NCBI GenBank assembly: GCA_013339765.2
Contig: CM023453.1
Coordinates: 93,589,767 to 93,653,766 of the forward strand
From: Haemaphysalis longicornis
Lineage: Eukaryota; Arthropoda; Arachnida; Ixodida; Ixodidae
Direction: 5' to 3'
Length of the DNA stretch: 64,000 nt
Under the pieces are notes generated by a model that searched no databases, was not told the DNA's origin, and was given only the letters and a program-made list of their open reading frames with translations. Every line of letters begins with the position of its first letter. Position 1 is the stretch's first letter. Below, piece by piece: positions 34,040 to 45,600 of this stretch. The translations under genes were made by a program, and so were the position numbers.

Positions 34040-36289
34040 CTGTTACAAGATACTATGAACGACCTTTAGGAAATGATCGTAAGAAACAGATTGAAATGGG
34101 CTCCTGAGACGTCCGAACTCATCAGAGTCAGATCGACCGTAAAAAACGTCCAGGCAGCCAGCATAATACTGGATAGTGGGACGATCGCTTCTTGCCCCGC
34201 AATAACCATGCATGCTACGTGAAGAAAAGTAAGTCGCAAAACTGGCTCATACTCAAAGCCTGTAAACAAGTTCTCAGATTCGTTGTGGGTACGTTGACTG
34301 ACGGGTTTTTTTAATGGGGCCACAGGCATTGAATGCACACGGCGAAATTAACTCTTTGCCGCACGCATCGAAGGAGAACGCTTTTTCCCTCGAATCATCA
34401 CTGGCATAAGCCAGCAAACAAACATCGCCCCTCACGCAGACGAGTGGGGAAAATGTATTTTTTTACTTCGACGTCTTCCAAACAAGATACGCCCAGACCA
34501 TCATCCCTACAGAGGAACCGTACGCCATCAAGCTTACCTGTTAACATACTACGCTTGATTTGATGTTTTCGACATGGAAGTAGTTTACCACGTTTGTAGT
34601 ACAGTTAAACCGGATGTAATGAACTTCTATATAACAAATTTGTGGATTTATCAAAAAATTTAAAGTGCTCATTGCCAGCCCCCGTAAAGCCCATGTGTTT
34701 TCTACCTCTATGTAAAGAAGGGGTTGGGGCGGTTACCCTTGATGTAAAGCCGAGCTGATGACCCATGTTATTTGTCATTTTCCTGAAAAATCGGCCGAAA
34801 AATTATACGAATTTAGCGAATATTAGAACTACTATAAGAAGCCGACCGCTACAAAAACGTCGAGAAGCGCTTAGAAACGAACTTCGTAAGGAGGATGACG
34901 ATGATCTAAGCGGTTAGCGCCATCCCGTGGCTAACGTTGCAGCCACTTCAGATGTAGCTTGTGTCGCATGACACCAGGAAGCAAGAGTAACTACTCTTCA
35001 CTTTTTATCGCTCACACAGCAAACTACCATGCGTTTCCACATGCGAGTGTGGTTTCTGTTCGCGAGAAATTTTAACGTGCAAGGCCTGCCTGTCGGCTTA
35101 TAGTCGAGAGTCTCCACTGCTATCTGTGTTGTTGGTTCGCCAGTGATAGGTTCTGCAGCCACAAAATGAAATGTGTTGTCTTTCTATGACTAGCCTCCAA
35201 TTTTAAATGCCGTCTCCATACGCGGGAAAACAGAATGTCGCAGCTCGGTTCAGTATCCCAGCTAGCACCCTCTCAACATTTTTGAGAGCGAAAAAGATCA
35301 TGAAGTTTGCGAAAAGGTGGTCTTTCAGCATAACGTTTTTTCTTGAAAAGCGTTAAAGCAACGAATAGTTCCAAAAGGCAAAAGTGATACTTAAGTTTGT
35401 AAAAAGGGAGTATGGTTGCTGTTTTTCGGAGCATTGTGTAGTGCCTACACTCATTCAGAAGCACAAGGCACAAATCACGCATTTTTTCAGCATAAAATAG
35501 ATCCTTGAATGGTGAGTTTCCCTTCACTGATGTCTAGAATTTTGTTTTCGTTTCTTCTTCATTTACTCGAAAGCTCCATGCAGCAAAAACATGCGTGTAA
35601 CGAAAAACTTCGAACTTTTGTCAACTTCTTTATATCCATGTTTTACCGCATCAGCACTGTTTGGAAACCTATATTTATTCTTATCACATGCGCGAACGTT
35701 TCGGCGCCCTACTTCCGCGAACTCCAACAGATCGTCTTTGCCTTGCCCATCACTTAAACCCCCACCAAAAATTGTAACTTCGGATTGTCAAGCAACCCTT
35801 AACAATTTCCTGTGGGGGAGGTAGTGTCGTCACACTCCATGTACTGTAACGCTAGCGCACACGATCACCAAATTCTAATCGTGTGGACTTACTTTATTGA
35901 TTTTGTCGAAAGTTATATAGCGGCTATGATTTCATGGTACTGAAGCTTCAAATAAAGAAGCATTTTTCGGCAGCTGTGTTGAAAGGCTCCAGGTAGGAAG
36001 GCTCTCATGAAAGAACAATACGCTGGGCGCTAACTTCAGATTAATATTTCGAAAACAGAGACGAAAATGTACTGACACGAATACAGTGGTAGTTTTTTTA
36101 TGTTTAATACCATGTTTGTGCCTTTACAGTCTTCAAAAAACCTGTATGTAGAAGCCAGCAGAGCTTTGGTTTTATTTATTGAACGTAAAGCATCCCTAAG
36201 TAGGAATACCGTTATGCCTTTTTCAGAGTAAGTACCCATAACCAACCATGATGTTTATAGTTAGTAAAATAAAGAAGTCGAAGCATAGC
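34040..36289. other. Downstream flank of gene A, duplicated at 54860-57125
   Basis: Frames at 35273-35527 (minus) and 34333-34563 (plus) recur in copy B with small changes, but the duplication by itself explains that. No domain recognised. Confidence 0.45.
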
Positions 36290-36295
36290 TTTATT
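36290..36295 (-). terminator. Polyadenylation signal of gene A
   Basis: AATAAA on the minus strand about 96 nt past the gene A stop. The same hexamer sits at the same distance after the gene B stop (57126-57131), so the position is shared by both copies. Confidence 0.55.
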
Positions 36296-36390
36296 AGGTT
36301 ATAGTACCGTGCGGCCAATTGCTGCCAACTGTGTTTCTGACGTATATTCGGTTTCCAATCACGGCATTGTCAAAAACGTCATTGCAAAAC

Positions 36391-36609
36391 CTACTCAAAA
36401 CACGTAAAACGTCGGGGGCTCCATGGTCTCAGCCATGAACTTTCTGTGGCCATGTAAGGCTGAATAAAATTCCAGGTAAAATACGAAACCCTCGTTGCAG
36501 CCCCCCAAGATTCGTCAAGATTGTTGAATGTTGTCCGAACCAGGTGAGGAAGTCCATATAATGTCCATGTTCCATTCTTGTGATGAACCACAGGTCCGCC
36601 ACTGTCGCC
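36391..36609 (-). CDS. Gene A exon 6: catalytic Ser and C-terminus
   Basis: 219 nt including the stop, after an acceptor ending GAAG. It begins with GDSGGPVVHHKNGTW (Ser224). The usual SWG-GC segment lining the S1 pocket is replaced by GLPHLVRTTFNN, and the closing helix ATRVSYFTWNFI is recognisable. About 20 residues continue past that helix and end in RRFTCFE, giving an unpaired-looking C291. Confidence 0.88.
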   Translation of the reverse strand, partial: GDSGGPVVHHKNGTWTLYGLPHLVRTTFNNLDESWGAATRVSYFTWNFIQPYMATESSWLRPWSPRRFTCFE

Positions 36610-39600
36610 CTTCAACAGAAAGAAAAGACCCTTTATTTGAGCTGAACATTGGCTGGGTAAAAGGCATAGGTGGTGATATATTACTGGGTTAAACAAAAAA
36701 ACGAGACTAGAGAGGTCAAAATAAATCTGCAAAAAGCATTTGGCTGAGATTTGCTCCATTACTGGATTTCGGTAACACGGTTTTTGCTGTAGGTTTTTCT
36801 ATGTTATCTGACAGAACTAGTACTCCTTATAATAATATTACATTATTATGAAGTGCCACAATAAAGCCGAACAATACGCTTATGGTGGGTTATATTAAAG
36901 TGCTTTGAATCAGTACAAGTAAAATTGGACTTGAGCTGCTGTGACAGGTTGATGTGCAATACATCATTATATGCGCGCTTGTTCCTATGCACGTAAGCAA
37001 ACAGGTTTCCGTCATCGACGTCAACATCAGATGCGCTCGCATCCTACTCTCCTTTGCTTCAGGTTAGCACGGGCTTTATTTGTGATCATTGTCTTGCGCT
37101 TCATACTAACATTGCAAATGGGACCCCAGCTTACCTGAATGAATTCTCGTGCAGTTTAGAAAGGAGTTCATGCATTTTGTGCACACGTGAGTAAGCAAAC
37201 TGCAGTAAGGAAAAGGATTAAATTTGCACTTACTTTCCTAGAAAGTCCTGTAACACCTCGGAGACATATGAGGCCTTCTGCTAGAAGTGGGTAGTCAGTA
37301 CAGGGAATCTCCTGTACCAAGGCTTGTTTTAGTTCAGGAGGGCCTATACTCTCGGTAGTGGCTGAGAGAAAAGAAAATTCTTGAGCGGTACGGCATATGT
37401 GACGGTTGCATAGTAAGTAAGACCATCTGTTTCGTGTCACTCTACCAGTGAAATGGGAGTAAAAGACCAGGCACAATGCAATTTTTGGAATCATAAAGTC
37501 TCTTGTCTCAACAGCAAATACAAGTTTTTTTTTACTTACGCCAGGTACTACAACTGTGAGCTGCGCTTTCAGATGTAGACACATGCGAAAGATGGAAGTT
37601 TCCAGCTGCCACGATGACTACATCGTAGTATAACGACTTATGTTCAAGAGGACAATATTGAACATTCAAAAATAGCCCTAGTCATATAAAAAACCCGGTG
37701 ATTAATATAAAAATATCCAAAGGTTGTGGAACGCCTACGCGGCCTAGCGGCGTTTTTCTTCCACTTAATTCAAACTTTCCAGAGCTGGAGAGTTAGAAAT
37801 TGTAAGGTCCGAGTTTGTGACAGCCCACTGTTTACTTATATAGTGGAAAGCTCAGTGGTGTGGGTGTTATTCAATTGGTCGAGCGGTCGTTCAGCCGTAT
37901 AGAGAATTACTGCTCAGTGGCTCACCCAGTCGTAAGTAACAAACATACAGCTCAAAACTTCAGTCAATAGTTTTTTCTTACTTCTTATGAATCACGACTA
38001 TTAGCAGTAATCTACAAATATGTGCAAATATGCTTGCTATGTTTAGAAATGAAATTATAAACAAGGATTATCCTTTTGTTTATTAAAAATTGTAGTGTTT
38101 AAATGCCGAAGCGAGAACTGGAGTAATTGGCCCGCCTTTCTGGGGGGTCCCGGATTATATTCAGTGTGGACGTCCTTCAGGCGCGCCGAAGTATCGACAC
38201 ACGGGAGTTTTTGTTTTTCGCCTTCATCTGCAAAACGAGTCGTTTAGGGGGCAAAGCCGTTTTATAGGACCAGCAGCATGACCCTTCGCCCCTAAGGCAG
38301 CGCAGCAGTTTTTTTTTCAGAAAACGATCGACTTTATAGTTGTGTTCTGAAGTGTAGTGGTGGTTTAACACGCGCATCTTGATTTTGGCAGCACACCACG
38401 TCCGCCTAGCTTATAATACGCTATCACTTAGAATGTTATACATTTTTTTATGTCTAACATCAACACTGCCGAAGCTCCACGTGTCTTCAAAGCATGAGGC
38501 GGTGCATAACACGAACCAGTCCACAAAAAGTGCCTAAATTTAGTCCTAGCCAAAATGAAGTACCCGCGGTGAATGAGCTAAGGAACGCCTGGAAGCAATT
38601 TAAAATTTGTCAGATGCAGGTCCCCCGAAGCAAATTGTGTGAAGCTTCAAGGGGAAAAAGGTGTTAGAGAAAGTTGCTGTAGGGGCCGCTGGCCACTGTG
38701 ACACGCGTGAGCGAGCGCGCGAGAGCGCCTGACGTGGAGCGCGCGCTCCGACGCTTCTGGAATAAAGGGAGTTCCATTCTTGCTGCTGAACGGGTCGGTC
38801 GTCTCTCTCGTGGGCTCCGAACATGGTGTCAGAAGTGTTCAGCCATGACTAGCGACCCAGATGTTCCCGTCGTTCGTGTCGGCGCCTCCGGACTACAAGC
38901 GCCGGCCCCATTTGTGTTCACAAATCCGGGAGAATGGCCTACGTGGATCACCACATTCGAAGATTATGTCTTCGCGTCTGGCCTCGACTCTGCGGGCGAC
39001 GAACGAAAGGTTCGAACGTTACTCTACGTCATGGGACCGCAGACGCGGACCTTGCTTACTTCGCTGGGACTATCGGCACCGGAGTCGCAACCCTTCGCCA
39101 CAGTCAAGCAGACATTGACCCGTCATTTCGTTCATCCCGTCAACGAGAGTAGACGCTTCCACCGCCGAACGCAGCAGCCGGGTGAGTCAGTAGATGCTTT
39201 CTACGCGGAGCTTCAGTACCTGGTCAGGCAGTGCGGCTACAGCAACTCAGAGGTGGAAAGCCGCTTGGTTCGAGACAGATTTGTTGTCGGCCTGTTAGAC
39301 GAACAACTTTCAGACCAGCTTTGCCGAAGCACGAAGCTGACAGCAGAAGAGACGTTATATCAGGCTCGCTTGCACGAGGACGCCCAAAAGGAACGTGCGG
39401 CGCGGTCACTTAGCACGTCAGAAAACCTGAATGTCGACGCAGCTAAGAAGGGCAAGCATCGCCGCTCGACACCCTCCTCCTCACTCGCTCAGCACGAGGA
39501 ACGCCGGCTTTACTGCGGTCGCCAGCCTCACCCTCGAGAAAAGTGCCCGGCGCGGCGGGCCACGTGCAACTACTGCAAGAGGCAGGGTCACTTCGCCGAT

Positions 39601-42600
39601 GTCTGCCGAGCAAAGAAAGGAAAAGCCAAGCTGGGCTCGGTGGAACTCCACGCGGTCGGCACGCGCTGTGCAAGGTACGCTGACGTGCGCGTGAATGGCA
39701 TACCCGCCAAATTCAAAATAGACTCTGGCGCCGAAGTGACAGTTGTCCCTTCAACTTTTCCTGCCGTTCCCAAAGTTCTTGATCGAGCAGAAGCGGAGCT
39801 CACCGGTCCAAGCAACCAGCGCCTGCCAGTGCTCGGGACGTTTTCCGCGACCCTCAACTGGAAAGACAAGTCGACCACTCAACGACTTTACGTCATGCGA
39901 GGTCAGAACACCCCGCTACTTGGGCTTCCCGCCATAGAAGACCTGGGTGTCGTGAAGTTCGTCGACGCGACATCTTCTACGATGCCTCCTCCGCAGCCTC
40001 GAATCTTTCAAGGGTTGGGTGTACTTCCAGAACCGTACAAGATCCGCCTTGTACCGGATGCACAGCCCTTCGCTTTGTGCACCCCACGGAGGATTCCAAT
40101 TCCATTACTGCCAGTGGTCAAAACTCAACTCGACGAGATGGAGAGTCAAGGCGTCATCCGCAAGGTACGCAAACCAACGCCGTGGTGCGCCGGTCTCGTT
40201 GTTGTACCAAAGTCGACAGGTGGCTACAGGATTTGTGTAGACCTCACCAAGCTAAACCAGTATGTCCAACGGGAACGCTACGTTCTTCCTACTGTGGTCT
40301 CTGTGTTAGGTCAGCTGAAGGACGCACACGTCTTCTCTAAGACGCCACATCGGGATTCCATCAGGTGAAGCTTTGCCCTGAAAGTGAAGAGCTGACTACC
40401 TTCATCACACCCTTCGGTCGGTATTGCTATCGTCGCCTTCCTTTCGGTATCGCTTCCGCTCCGGAATTCTTCCAGCGCCTGATGTCTCAAATCCTGGAGG
40501 GTCTTCCGGGAGTTGTCAACATGATCGACGACATTTTGGTATTCGGGAAGGACCGTCAGGAACATGACAAAAGACTTGAAGCCACCATGAAACGCCTAGA
40601 CGAGGCCGGGGTCACGCTCAACAGGAAGAAATGTGAGTTCGGAGTCAAGTCTCTCCGTTTCCTCGGGGTTGTCGTCAACGAGAACGGAGTGTCACCAGAC
40701 CCAGACAAAGTCAAGGCAATCCAAAGTCTTCCGCCACCAACGGATACCAGCGGAGTACGCAGGCTACTCGGTATGGTCAATCACGTTGGTCGCTTCCTTC
40801 CGCACCTCGCAAGCGTGACTGCGCCCATCCGAGCTTTGCTTAACAAAAACAGTCACTGGATCTGGGGTGTGGATCAAGATACAGCATTTAAGAAGGTCAA
40901 GGAGATGCTCAGCTCAGACTGTTGCATAGCTCTATATGACCCGTCGTTTCCAACCGTGGTCTCGGCGGATGCAAGTTCGTATGGTATCGGCACCGTGCTT
41001 CTCCAAAGTCAACCCTGTGGTGCTCGACGCGCTGTCGCCTTCGCTTCGAGATCTTTGACTCCAACAGAAGCCCGCTACAGCCAGACAGAGAAGGAGACAC
41101 TGGCGATAACATGGGCTATAACGCGGTTCGACCAGTATCTGCGTGGTCTCTTCTTCACGGTGGAGTCTGACCCCCAACCCCTTGTAGCTCTTCTCGGACA
41201 TAAAGACCTCGATCAGCTGCCACCAAGGATTCAGCGCATTGCGCATAAAGTTGATGCGATACCAATTTCAAGGTAAAGTATGTGCCGGGAAAGTTGCTGG
41301 CAACTGCAGACACGCTGTCCAGAGGCTCCCTTGCGATACCGCTTCCCCCCAACATTAGTAAATGCTTGTTAACTCTTTATGGGGATGTCTACAAAGGCTT
41401 CTCAGCACCAGTAAGCATAGTCGCCTGAAGAGATTCGACAAGCCCAGCTCTACGACGAGTAATGCCTCGCAGTCAGTGGTTTCATAGAAAATGGCTGGCC
41501 AGACAAGAGCAAGGTTCAGTTCACCTCATGCCATTTTGGAAGGAAAGGCCCAGATTGAGCACTTTCAATGGAATTATACTCTGGACGCCCGCCTAGTTAT
41601 CCCTCGGGCGTATTCGAGCGAATTTGCTGGCCTCCTTCATGACGGACATCAAGGACTTCGCCGGTGCAAGGAACGAGCAAGAGAAAGTGTCTGGTGGCCT
41701 GGGTGCAACATGCACATTGAACACATGGTTACAAGCTGCGAACAGTGCGCAACCAACAGAGTGGTGAACCCCGAACCACTCATGCCTACAGCGACACCGG
41801 ATCGTCCGTGGCAACATCTTGCGATCGACCTATTCCACTGCAAAGGCCGTGAACACCTTGTCGTTCGTAGATTACTACTCGCGGTTTCCCGAAGTAGTGT
41901 CCCTCACTTCCACGACTAGCGTAGCAGTGAATAAACGCGGTCAAGAGTTGCTTCGCGCGGCACGGGATCCTGATGTCGTTCGGACGGACAATGGACCCCA
42001 ATTTTCATCAAACGAGTTTGCCAAGTTTGCTCAAACGTACGGTTTTCGCCATGAAACCAGCAGCCCGCGGTACCCGCAAAGCAATGGGGAGGCGGAACGC
42101 ATGGTACGGACGGTAAAGAACCTTCTGGAAAAAAGCGATGACCCGTACCTGGCACTCCTGTCCTATCGTGATACAACGGGACCATCCGGATTTTCCCAGC
42201 CAGCTTCTGATGGGACGCAATCTTCAGACGTCGGCTTCCGAGTCTTCCAGAACGCCTGAGTCCCACATACCCCAAGTCATCGGGAGTTCAAGAATAGGGA
42301 TGCTGCCTATAAAGCCCAACAAGCAAGGCGTTCAACTCTCGACACCGCGCTAGTCCCGTTGCCACCTTTAACAGCAGGTGACCGTGTATGGGTGAAGGAT
42401 CTAAATTGCGCCAGCGACACTCCTCAGCCCAGCTCAAAGGCCTCGCTCATTCGTGGTCGAAACACCAAGGGGCGTCGTGCAAAGAAACCGCCGCCACTTG
42501 GTACGGTTCCAGCCAACGCGACGCAAGACTCCACTCATCACGATGGAGAAGAGTGGACGGGACACGAAGAGGAAGAGAGTACGGGAAAGATCGCCAACTT

Positions 42601-45600
42601 CGCCAACTTCTGGGACAGTTCTGTTCCTGATTCGGCGTCGGTCTCCAGGCAGCTATCGCACGAGATCTGGCCGAGTGGTCCGGCCCCCGCAAAGACTGAA
42701 CTTATAGCGTTCGAGTGTACCCCTTTGTTATAGTCTAAGAGGGGAGATGTAGGGGCCGCTGGCCACTCTGACACGTGTGAGCGAGCGCGCGAGAGCGCCT
42801 GACGTGGAGCACGTGCTCCGACGCTTCTGGAATAAAGGGAGTTCCATTCTTGCTGCTGAACGGGTCGGTCGTCTCTCTCGTGGGCTCCGAACAATTGCTG
42901 TGACGCCAAGCGCCTACGGTGTCCAACGGTACATTTTTGCTTTCGCATTTGCGACCCCTGTCTAAGTGTCCTTCGAATGTCGTCGGGCCGTGGATTAGTG
43001 GAGTTGACAGCAAGTCGTAATCGCCGTCGCGAATCTCTATGTGCATCCGTTGGCACCAAATTGGTATAGCGGGAGGCATTTCGTGTAGCACCCGTTTTGC
43101 ATCCGATGCTATGGTCATCCGTCCTAATCGAAAACCCAGCTGCCTACGTGCTTTGATTTCACACTAAGCATGTGTCTCACTGTCAGGTAAGACCATCACC
43201 GGATATTAAGAGAACAAAAAAATTTACGGCGACCGCCGTTACAAAGTGAAGGTGACAATACAGCTCTGCTGGTGATGCCCATTCGCGTGGCTGAACTGAC
43301 ACCGCTTGCTCTTTTTAGTCTATCCTAGAACAATAAGACAAAATTGGAGAAGTCCTTGCCGATTACTACTCGTGGGCACCGAAGCTTCAGGGTGTCTTAA
43401 GTACTGCTTACATGTGATAGATCCCCATCCTGTCACGTAGTATGTAGAACCTACTGGGAGTACTTCATGATGACTGGGAAGACACACTGGGGATATTGCG
43501 CTCGAGAAGTTCACACTCTCGTGGAGTGTAATGATGGCGATGTCGTTCAAACGTGGCCAGCTTCCTTCTTTTTTTGACTGTAGAAACGAAAATACGAAGT
43601 AGAAACCAGAGCTTATTCAGTGCTTTACCTGTAGATCACAAAATAGCACTGCATTTGAGCACTACAGTTGTTTTTGGCTATTATCTGACGAAAACTGCGT
43701 GAGGTGAAAGAACCTCTCTTCGCAAAATTTGACAAAAAAAAACAACTTTCTGATGAAGGGGCTGTTTTCATGGATTTAATGTTTCCTTCAATTTAATTCA
43801 TTGTTTTACCTAAACAATGTACTGAAATTTATTTATTTATTTAAAAAACCTTATAAATAAATACCCGATGCCCGTTGGACGGCAAAGAGTAAGGGGGGCA
43901 TTGAAAACGTAAACCAATAAAAAGCATAAATTTAAGACACGAACATCGTAACAACAAAATATGAACGGAATACCCACTTCAAAGTACAAAGTGATCATTT
44001 TTTGACCGTACATGAACTGTGGCCGTTAACAGAGCGAAAAAGCAAACAATTTTTGATAGAAACAGCATAGACGCAAATCCTGGTAACAGGCGTCATAATT
44101 TTTTCAACAGCAATAAATAGTATAAAGTGCGAGTAGCTGACAGCGAAATGTTTTAGGGTTAGATATGGTGGCAATGTTATCATCAGGCAGCTCATTCCAA
44201 ATCGAAAACACGGGGCAGTGCGGATATGCTCATGAAACAGGACTGCTTATGGAATCTGCGTTAAAAAGAATGCGGTATTTCAAGTGGTAGCCGGGATCGT
44301 TTATGGGTGAAAATATATTTGTGGAAAAGCCACAAAGCAGCAATATTACGACAGCTGTCTAATGGCGGAAGTTGCAGGTATAGTTTTATTTGTGCTGTGC
44401 TAGAGTTGGTATTGTAGGTACGTGATATAAACCGGCCTGCTCTAGTCGGTATCATTTTTATAATATTTATTACGTAATAATGGTGAGGAGATCAAACTGA
44501 CGCGGCGAATTCTGATTGTGGCATGATGAATGTTTGAAAGGCGAGTTCACAAATGTTAGTAGGTGAATTTTCCAAGTTGCGACGTAGATAACCCAGCCAA
44601 CGTGACTCTTTGGCGCATAAAGACGTGATATGTGAGACCCATGAAATATCGGCAGTAAAAAGAACACCTTGGTACTTGTACAAAGAAGTATGAAAAAGCA
44701 CAGTGTTATTGAAGTGATAAAAAAATTTCGAATTTACCTGTCTACGGCTCAAGTAAATTACCTGGCAATTAGTAAACTTTAATGTCATGAGTTATTTGTC
44801 GCACAATTAGAAAGGAGGTTAATTAGGCTGTATAGCGACTGTATAATGACACCAAGTTTCATTTACTTGCCATCATTAGCTTAGAGAGAAATTGTGAACG
44901 TAACTGTATTTTTGCTACCCTAAATACAGGGCCATTTGCGGAAAAGTACGGTACGGGAATTAGTAGTAACTCTTCCCTTGCTTTATCGGAAAATTCCCGA
45001 AATAACTATGTGAACTTAGCCGATGAGACGATTATAACATATCTTATATGTCAGGATCATTTCATATGTAAATATGTTACACTGAAGTTGTAGATATTGT
45101 AGATGTCACGTCTTCTGTCGAATCATTGGCTACTAGGGCAAGGAAATGGACAGCACCCTTTCGGTCCCTCCAAATGAACGTCTCTGGCTTTCAAATGTTT
45201 ATTCCACTTATCAAAAAGGAATATTGCTCATTCGCAAGTTGGACACAAACATGCTTTCACGGCACCACTTGCAGTCTGCCATGGTAAACGGAGCCATAAA
45301 GAGCACCGCTAGTAATCTGTTTTGCATTCATTGTAGGGTCTTAACGCACCGATGCAACGCAGGCGATGAGGCACGCCGTAGTGGAGGGCTTCAAATTAAT
45401 TTTACCACGTGGGGATCTTTAACGTGCGCCGAAATCTCGAACACGCGGGCGTTTTTGCTTTTCGCCTCCATCAGAAAAGCGGCCGCCGCGGCCGCGAATC
45501 GAACCCACGACCTCGGGCCAGCAAATCTTTCCAACAGCGGAACGAGACAGAATGTTGCTTTTCTTTTCACTTGAAGGAAATATCTCAACCAGTTGAAGAA

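Larger units (their letters stand above)
38678..42893 (+). mobile_element. Ty3/gypsy LTR retrotransposon, Mag-like, with matching LTRs
   Basis: A full-length but frame-broken element of 4216 bp in intron 4 of gene A. It has 146-bp LTRs (TGTAGGGG...CCGAACA), a tRNA-Leu-type primer site, gag with zinc knuckles, protease DSGA, reverse transcriptase with an IDD box, RNase H, integrase with HHCC and DDE residues, a polypurine tract and a 3' LTR. The LTRs differ at four sites, three of them transitions of the C/T or G/A type. The flanks GTTGC and ATTGC are a target duplication with one change, and copy B holds the empty site (59501-59505). The coding part has at least four frameshifts (near 40340, 41260, 41865 and 42195), so it cannot move by itself. 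The gag and pol resemble Mag-lineage (K02A2.6-like) elements; clade assignment is by resemblance. It lies opposite in strand to the host gene. Confidence 0.93.

Noticed and set aside
38698..38844. Upstream start of the gypsy gag frame
   Set aside because: This ATG lies inside the 5' LTR; the first ATG after the primer site at 38845 is the sensible start.
41786..42275. Minus frames over the gypsy integrase
   Set aside because: Shadows of the plus-strand integrase coding text.
45490..45510. tRNA gene suggested by a B box
   Set aside because: No cloverleaf or A box at the right distance; it belongs to the SINE-like repeat and recurs at 62111.
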